A DNA stretch of 64,000 bases. Origin: Yamagishiella unicocca. Its lineage: Eukaryota > Chlorophyta > Chlorophyceae > Chlamydomonadales > Volvocaceae. Below the pieces are notes generated by a model. It was not told the DNA's origin. It did no database searches and was given only the letters and a program-made list of their open reading frames with translations. The stretch spans positions 620,001 through 684,000 of the forward strand of contig BDSL01000045.1 of NCBI GenBank assembly GCA_003116995.1, in the 5' to 3' direction. Shown piece after piece: positions 57,754-64,000 of this stretch (the stretch's first letter is position 1; each line of letters starts with the position of its first letter). A program made the translations under genes and the position numbers.

Positions 57754-60700
57754 ATGGACAGCTCCATTACGTGCTGCTATTGCTGCTCCTGTTGCTGTCC
57801 CCAAACATCGAGGGGAAGCGCAGCGCCGGAGGCTGCGGCAGCTGCGACGGGTCAACCATCTGGGTCGCCCTGCGATGCGACTACGCCGATCGCGGGCGCT
57901 GCCGCCTGCGACAAAGGCCAATCGCGACACCCACCGGCAGTAATCACCACCACCACCACCACAACCGGGATGAACGCATCTGCAGTAGTGCTAGCAGCAA
58001 CAGCAGTCAAGCCACGAGAAAAGCTAGGAACGAGTGCTTGTGGCGCCGGAGACAGGGGCTCTGCTGCGGCCGTCACTGCTCGCGTGCGGCGAGGAGCTGC
58101 CGCAGGCGGTGCGCTGCCCTCTGGCGCCTCGCCGAGGGCGGTGCTGGTGGTGCTGCTGGCGGTGTTCTCTCTGACGTGTGCATCGTCCAGAGCCGTGGCG
58201 GAAGCGACGGGAACGCCAGGTGCGTTGGGGCGCCAGCAGGGACACCACTGGGCCGCTTAGTGTATTAGATGTAGGGCCCAGATTTGCAGGAAAAGTAGGA
58301 CGGAGCGGGTTTGGTCTCGGAGCGTCGGTGTCATATTATGTAGCCTCCATGAAGGGTCGTGTTGTTGTTGTGACGGTTGCAGAATGGGTCGTGTGTGGGG
58401 TTGATGGACTTCATTCGCCAGGACGCAACGATATCACTGCGAGTAGCTGGATCTGGGTTCTGACCGGCACGGCCTCCAATGACCACCTCCCAGCTGCCCT
58501 GCAGCTGCAGCCCTGCCTCACCCCCTGCCCCTTTGCCGGTGCGGGGTATCCATGCTGCCCCTGGGTCGGTCCATCACGGGCTTCCTCTCTGCCCCCCACT
58601 CCCTGCTCCTGCCGCAGTGCTAAGCCATTACCTCACGCGCACCGACCAGCTCGCCGAAGCTACTGCCGACGTCGGCCTGCCAGCTGCACGTACCCAGTCG
58701 AGCCTTCCCGAGGCTCGCATCGATGGCATCCAAGACTGGCGCGACGGCGCCACCAGCGCCACCGGCCCACATCGGCACCTGAACCAGCAGACAGCCGCAG
58801 TCACACAGCAGGCGCCAGCGCCTCCTCCTCCTCGTCCTCCACAGCCTCGTCCGCCCGCGCCACCACCACAGCCTCAGCAACAGCCACAGCAGGCCGCCGC
58901 GCCACCGCGTAATGGCTCCTCGTCCGCTCCCTTACCGCCGCGGCCGCCATCCCCACAGCGCCCTCCGCGTCCTCCCCGGCCCCCCGCACCGCAGTGCGGC
59001 GCCACCCCGCTGAGGAAGCTGCCCACTGCGCTAGTCAGCCAGCAGGGGCTTCGGAGCTGCCCGCTGGTGGTGGGGTACTTAGTGCGGGCCCCGCATGGGC
59101 CGCCACCGCCGCCGGGACCCGCCGGCAGTAGCACCGCGGACGGCTCCGGGAGGCCGCCGCCGCCGCAGCAATCGGGGTCGGGAACCGGCGGCGCGGCCGG
59201 CGGCAACTCCTCGTCTGCTAGCCTGCCGGACAGCTCGCCGCTGTGCTCCTGGGCGGTACTCATGAACAACGGTCGGGTGAGGACGGCGGAGGCGGCAGCG
59301 GGGTGGTGTAGTGAGGAGCGCCGGGAGCAGGGGGGGTGCTTTTGATACAGGGGCGAGCACAAACCGTTAAGAGATACGTGTATGACGGGAGTGGCGGGGG
59401 AGGCCATCGATGGCAGGGAGCTGCCTAATGTGCGGAACCCAGGTCGCAAAAAGGGCTGGTCGAGGGGTGCTGTGAGGTTCTTGCCGCCCCGAGTTCTGCG
59501 CTTGTGCAATCAACCCCGCGCCCTCCACCTCCCCAACACCGCCGTAAGCTGTAGAACGCAGCTCCAACCCACCCCTCCTCGTGGCGGCCCCACCCTGCTC
59601 CCCGCCCCGCCCGCGTCTCGTAACTCGCAGGAAAGCCTGTACGGCTGGCAGCTGGTGTGGCGCTTCAGCCGCTACTCGGCCTACCACACGGACAACGTAG
59701 AGGGGGCGGTGCTGGTGACCTCCGGTGCGAGGGTTGTGTGGGAAACCCGTGCACGCGTACAACTGCGCGCGGTGCGGTCCAGTGCGGGCGTGGGGGTTGC
59801 AAGGAAAACCCGTGCGGGCGTGGGGCTGGGGGCGTCGAGGGTGTCGAGGGTATCGTGGCCTGTGCCTGCACTGCAAGTCGCCTGCCAACTTCCAGGACCC
59901 AAATCCTCCAGCAGCAGGCTCGCGTGTACGCTCGCCCTCTCTCTCGCGCGCATGCTCGCCCTGGTCTCCGTTTCCTCGCCCCCACATCCAACCCCAACCA
60001 CCTATCAGTTAGAACCAACCGCGCCTCCCTCCCAACCGCCAACGTACGGCAGGTGACGGCTCGCCAGTGCGCGTCGTCAACTCCGGCGAGGCGACCTCCA
60101 TTCCGCCCGACGGCGGCGCCACCAACTTCTCCATGTCTCTGCTTCCCAACACCTCCACCGCCGGCTGGTCCGCGGCCCCCCTGGAGTGGGCGGCCGTGTA
60201 CGTCAACGGACAGCGCTGCGTGCAGCTGCCGTCCAGCAGCCTCGGGCTGCCCGCTTGCGGGCTGCCGTACGACCAGCTGGCGGCCGCGGCGCCGGGAGAG
60301 GAGCCAGGTGCGCGGTGCGGGCGGAGACTGGTGGTGGGGCAGGCGGCGGGGCTTCGGGTTGGGTCGGTGGGTCGGTGGACGTGCCGCACTGGCAGCGCTG
60401 GTGCGCTCGGCAGGTCGACGCCAATTATCAACTCGTACGGCGCTCCCTGCCCTGCATTTCGCTCTCCGGCCGTTGCGTTGCGCCGAACCTCAACCCCCGC
60501 CGCGGCAGCACCACCATCCCACCTGCAGCACACACCAGCACAACGCTAAAACATCCCAGAACCAACATACACTCTGGGCTTCCTTCGGTAACTATTGGCG
60601 CCTCGCCCTGCCTCCGGATTCCTTGGTCTCATCGCGCTCAGTCTCCTTCGCGGCTCAGCTCAGCATATTTAAAACACACACACACCGTGATCAGCACATT

Positions 60701-63700
60701 ACAGCAATCTCCCAAAGCAAAGCATCGTTGTAACAAGAGGGCTGGAGCCCTCCGCCACTCCCCCCCAGATGCTGACGCGCCGGCTGACGTGGCATGCGCC
60801 TCCGTCTTCTGCTGCGGCGACCTGGACCCGAGTGACGACCCGGCCTCGGGCGACGGCGGCGGCGGAGGCCTGCAGGTGCTCTCCCCAGCCGGCTCCGACT
60901 CCGGAACCAGTACGACTCCCAGCATGGCCCCACCCCCCGACTCGTTCTCGCAGCTCAGCAACGCGCTGGCGCAGCTGACTGCCCTCCTGATGGGCTTGCT
61001 GCCGGCACCTAAGCCCGCAGGCGCCGCCGACGAAGCCCTGCCGCCCACACCGCAGCCGCAGCTCCCGCCACCGGCCGACGGCAGCGGCAGCGGCAGCGGC
61101 ACGGTTCTGACGCCGGATGTGGTGGGCCGCCTGCAGGAGCTGCTGACGGCGGCGGCCGACGGCGCGGACGTCTCCGTGGAGCTTCTGGCGACGGTGCAGG
61201 ACATCGTACACCAGGGAGGGTTCCACAACGCAAGCGCGGCCGGCGGCGGCAGCGGCGGCTCCGACCCCGCCAGCAACCTGGCCATGGTGCTGGACCAGCT
61301 GGCGGCGGTCATCAAGGCGCGAGCCCAGCCCCCCAAGCCGCCGTCGCCACCGTCGCCACCGTCGCCACCGTCGCCACCGTCGCCACCGTCGCCACCTTCG
61401 CCGGCGTCGCTGCCCGCAGCCGTCACCCCACCGCCGCCGCCTCCAGCCCCGGCGCCGGCACCGACGCCGAGCTACCCTGGCGGTAGCGTCCCCGGAGGCG
61501 GGCTGCCGCCGCTTATGCAGCAGGCGGCCGATAGCTACCTGCCGCCGCTGCGAGCACCACCAGGCAACAATGTGCCTGGCTCTGCGCCGGCCAAACTACA
61601 GGAGGCTGCTGCGCCGCCGCCGCCGCCGCCGGCTGCGCCGCCCCCAGCACTAGGCACGTCACCGAAGTCGCCGCCGGGCGCGCCTTCCGTCCCGTTACTG
61701 CCGCTGCCGGCCCCGCCGCTGCCGCCGCTGCCGCCGTCTTTGCCGCAGCCAGGCTCGCTGATTGTCCAGCTGCCGGGGGGCCGTACCAAGGCTGGCCCCG
61801 GGTCGACCAACAACACCGGCGAGGCTGATGGAGGCGGTGGCGCTGGCGCTGGCGAGGAGAAGGGAAGCAAGGTGGCGGTCGTGGCGTCGTCAGCGGCCGC
61901 CGGGGCGGCGGTGCTCGTGCTGGTGGTGGTGATCGCGGCCGTTGCGATGCGGGCGGCGCGGCGGCGGCGGCAGTTCGGCGACGTCGGCGGCAACCCGCCC
62001 AGCGCTAGCATCGGCGAGGGCCGGCTCCGGAAGGCACTGGCGTCCTGGGGCATGTACGACAACAATGGCTGTGCTGCTCCCACCACCGCCAGCAGCGCAT
62101 CTGCACCTGGTGACGGCGGCGCTGAGGATTTCGGAGCTGCTGTCGTCGCTGGTGCCGCCTCCGCTGCTGCTTCGGGGCCGACCCATGGGGGCAAGGGCTC
62201 GCCACCGCTCGACCAGGATGGAGGCACGTCCTCTGGCCGAGGCGCATCGTCGGCTGCCGCCGCCACTCTGGTGCTCAGCGCGCACAGCGGCAGCGGCGCC
62301 AACGGCGACGGCTACGCCTGCAGCGGCACCAGCGGCAGCGACGGCGGCGTCGCCGTCTACCCCGGCAGCGACGACTCCGCCGTACTGGCTCCCCCCGCCG
62401 GTGCGTCACTCTCAAGCGCTGCGGGCCCACCATTCTACGCGCCAGGCGTCAGTGGCAGCGGTGCTGGAAGTGTCGTACAGGTTCTCCTGGCGTCCAGCGC
62501 CTCCCTGCCGGTGCACACGGGCAGCCCGCGGGGCCCTGGCGCCGTCACCGGCGGTACGGCGGCACCCTCGCTGCACTCCAGCCCTGGCTCCTGGCCGCAA
62601 AGGTGGCGCCCGCAGCCGATGACGTGGGGCTCACGCGGCGGCGGCGGCGGTGGCGGCGGCGGCGGTGGGAACGGCGGCGGCGGCGGCCTCTCTGTCGGCG
62701 CCGCCGCCAGTCACCGCCGTGGCGGTGTCCGCGGGATAACGCTGGGTGCGTTCCTGGCGTCGCATGGCATGTTGCCCTATGGGGCTGTAACCGCTGGCGG
62801 CGGTGGCGACGGCGACGGCGACGGCAACGGCAACGGCCACGGCGACGGCGGCGGCGATCTCGACATGCACGAGGTGGACACGGACGGTCCCGCCGCTGCC
62901 AGTGCCCCCCCAACTCGAATCCAGGCGGTCCCACCGCCGTCACAGCTGCGCGCGGCGCTGGGCCGAGCCCGCAGCGACTCCGCCGCCGCCGCGTCACAGC
63001 CGACCGCTGGGGGGAAGGCGAGGCCGCATGGGGGCAGTCCACTGGCGCTGCCGCTCAGCGCACTGCCGTCGACCCGCGGGACGGCCGCACCGGTGTCGCT
63101 GCCGCCTCACCTGGCGCTCAGCGTCTCCGCTGGCGCAGCGGCACCTGCTGGCTCATTCGTGTTGGAGCTATCCGCGGCAGCTGGGGGACCTGCCGGCGCC
63201 GCCGTCGCTGCCCAGCTCCAAGCCACGCGTTCATCTCCCGCGCTGCTGTTGGGCCGCCTGGCGCGAATCGCAGCAAGCGCCGCGGGGATAGGTGCCGGGG
63301 CCGCCGCCGCCGGCGCCGCGGCTTCTGGGGCCGGGGCTGGTGTCCGCGGCGAGTACGGGCCGGGCCATGGGCTTGGCCGGGGTAGCGCTGGGCTCTCTGC
63401 TAGCGTGGCCGAGGATGCTGACGCCGCAGAGCGGGGAACGGCGCAGGGCCGCCTCGAGCGCCGGACCATGGGCTTCAGCGCTGCTGCCACCATGAGCAAC
63501 GCCGCCGCAACCAGCGCCAGTGCCGGCGGCTTGGGGACTGCCACCAGCAGGACCGGCCTTGCCGCCACCACCACCACCACCGCCGCCGCCACTGCCGCTG
63601 GCATCGGCGCAGCCATATGCGCTGGTAGAAGAGGCCGGACGCTGTCGTTCGCATCTGCGCCGCTGCAGGAGCACCGGCAGCAGCTGGGTCGCCGAGCGTC

Positions 63701-64000
63701 ACCGGCAGCTGGGAGCGTAGCTGCGCCTGGCGGTGCGGGCTGCGGCGGCGGTACCGGGGGCAGCGGCGGGGGGGTGAAGGGCTTTCTGAGTGCCACCAGG
63801 GGTGGCGCCGAGGCCACAGCAACAGCCGCCGCGGCCGCGGCCGGAGCGGCTCCAGCTGCAGCGCTCGTAACGGGGCCGGTCGGCGGCGGCGCCAGCGGCG
63901 CAGGTGGCGATGGTTGTTCGGAGTCACCGAGTGAGTCCGCATCAAACGGCAGTGCGGCCGATGGCGCCAGCGCCAACCACAACGGCGCCACCAGCGCCGT
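57754..64000 (+). CDS. Large single-pass membrane protein with CBM2-like ectodomain (3' end beyond window)
   Basis: Five phase-consistent exons, 57754-58219, 58618-59276, 59631-59724, 60053-60307 and 60769 to beyond 64000; more than 1560 residues. A hydrophobic segment AVLVVLLAVFSLTCASSRA (about 129-147) could be a late signal peptide or anchor. A Pro-rich spacer follows, then a region across exons 2-4 with CSWAVLMNNGR, LYGWQLVWRFSRYSAYHTDN, VRVVNSGEATSIPPDGG and EWAAVYVNGQRC, the pattern of a CBM2-type carbohydrate-binding domain (paired Cys, Trp residues, N-G-x-x-C end). Exon 5 encodes an acidic stretch, repeated PPSPPSPP (hydroxyproline-type, extracellular), then a transmembrane helix (VAVVASSAAAGAAVLVLVVV, about 859-885) and RAARRRRQ stop-transfer. 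The remaining 700+ residues are Gly/Ala/Ser-rich with no recognised domain before the window ends. The domain name is tentative. It may be a wall-sensing receptor-type protein. Confidence 0.72.
60729..60733 (+). terminator. Intronic TGTAA in the CBM2-like gene
   Basis: TGTAA lies inside intron 4 (60308-60768). Reading through from exon 4 meets a stop at 60547-60549, 180 bases before it. It could end a short, secreted form or mark a gene boundary; the phase match to exon 5 favours a single gene. Confidence 0.35.
61339..61398 (+). repeat. Ser-Pro-Pro repeat (hydroxyproline-rich spacer)
   Basis: A 9-bp unit (CCGTCGCCA) repeats six to seven times and encodes PPSPPSPP runs, the usual spacer of volvocine cell-wall and surface glycoproteins. 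It places the preceding region outside the cell. Confidence 0.85.

Overview
This window is nuclear DNA of a chlorophycean green alga, most probably volvocine (Chlamydomonas/Gonium/Volvox group). The reasons are: GC-rich, codon-biased exons split by short to medium GT-AG introns; TGTAA polyadenylation signals behind several genes; a periplasmic arylsulfatase of the Chlamydomonas ARS type; and a wall-type membrane protein with SPPSPP (hydroxyproline) runs. The species cannot be fixed from the sequence. No RNA genes, CRISPR arrays, viral genes or complete transposons were recognised.

Ten protein-coding genes are supported. Exon-intron models were built by hand, and nearly all junctions were checked for GT/AG and reading phase. 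From left to right they are: PARN poly(A) ribonuclease (+, 535-4179); CEP44 centriole protein (-, 4937-9330); CCDC137-like nucleolar protein (+, 9804-11973); DDX20/Gemin3-like DEAD-box helicase (-, 12849-18654); an armadillo-like protein with a possible SAM-like segment (+, 18989-25049); arylsulfatase (-, 26272-32249); NUP43 nucleoporin (+, 32592-36974); a SEC20-family SNARE that appears to continue into a huge repetitive lumenal extension (+, 38376 to 49683 or 50077); a wax-synthase-like MBOAT acyltransferase (+, 50639-52331); IWR1, the RNA polymerase II import factor (-, 53229-56508); and the 5' part of a large single-pass membrane protein with a CBM2-like ectodomain (+, 57754 to beyond the window end), which makes eleven counting the partial gene.

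The layout alternates. Four divergent pairs share short upstream regions (CEP44/CCDC137, DDX20/armadillo protein, arylsulfatase/NUP43, IWR1/CBM2 protein). Convergent pairs share 3' spacers, and the predicted 3' ends of CCDC137 and DDX20 overlap. The products are mostly unrelated housekeeping functions (RNA decay, snRNP assembly, nuclear pore, polymerase import, centriole, ER retrieval, sulfur scavenging, surface), so no pathway cluster is implied.

The most unusual locus is 38-50 kb. A canonical Sec20 Qb-SNARE with its membrane anchor is followed, in phase and with no TGTAA signal between, by an acidic linker, seven copies of a roughly 60-residue module on phase-0 exons, and about 100 copies of a 30-bp coding minisatellite. 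The last third of that array contains a cluster of frame-breaking indels, which may be an assembly defect.
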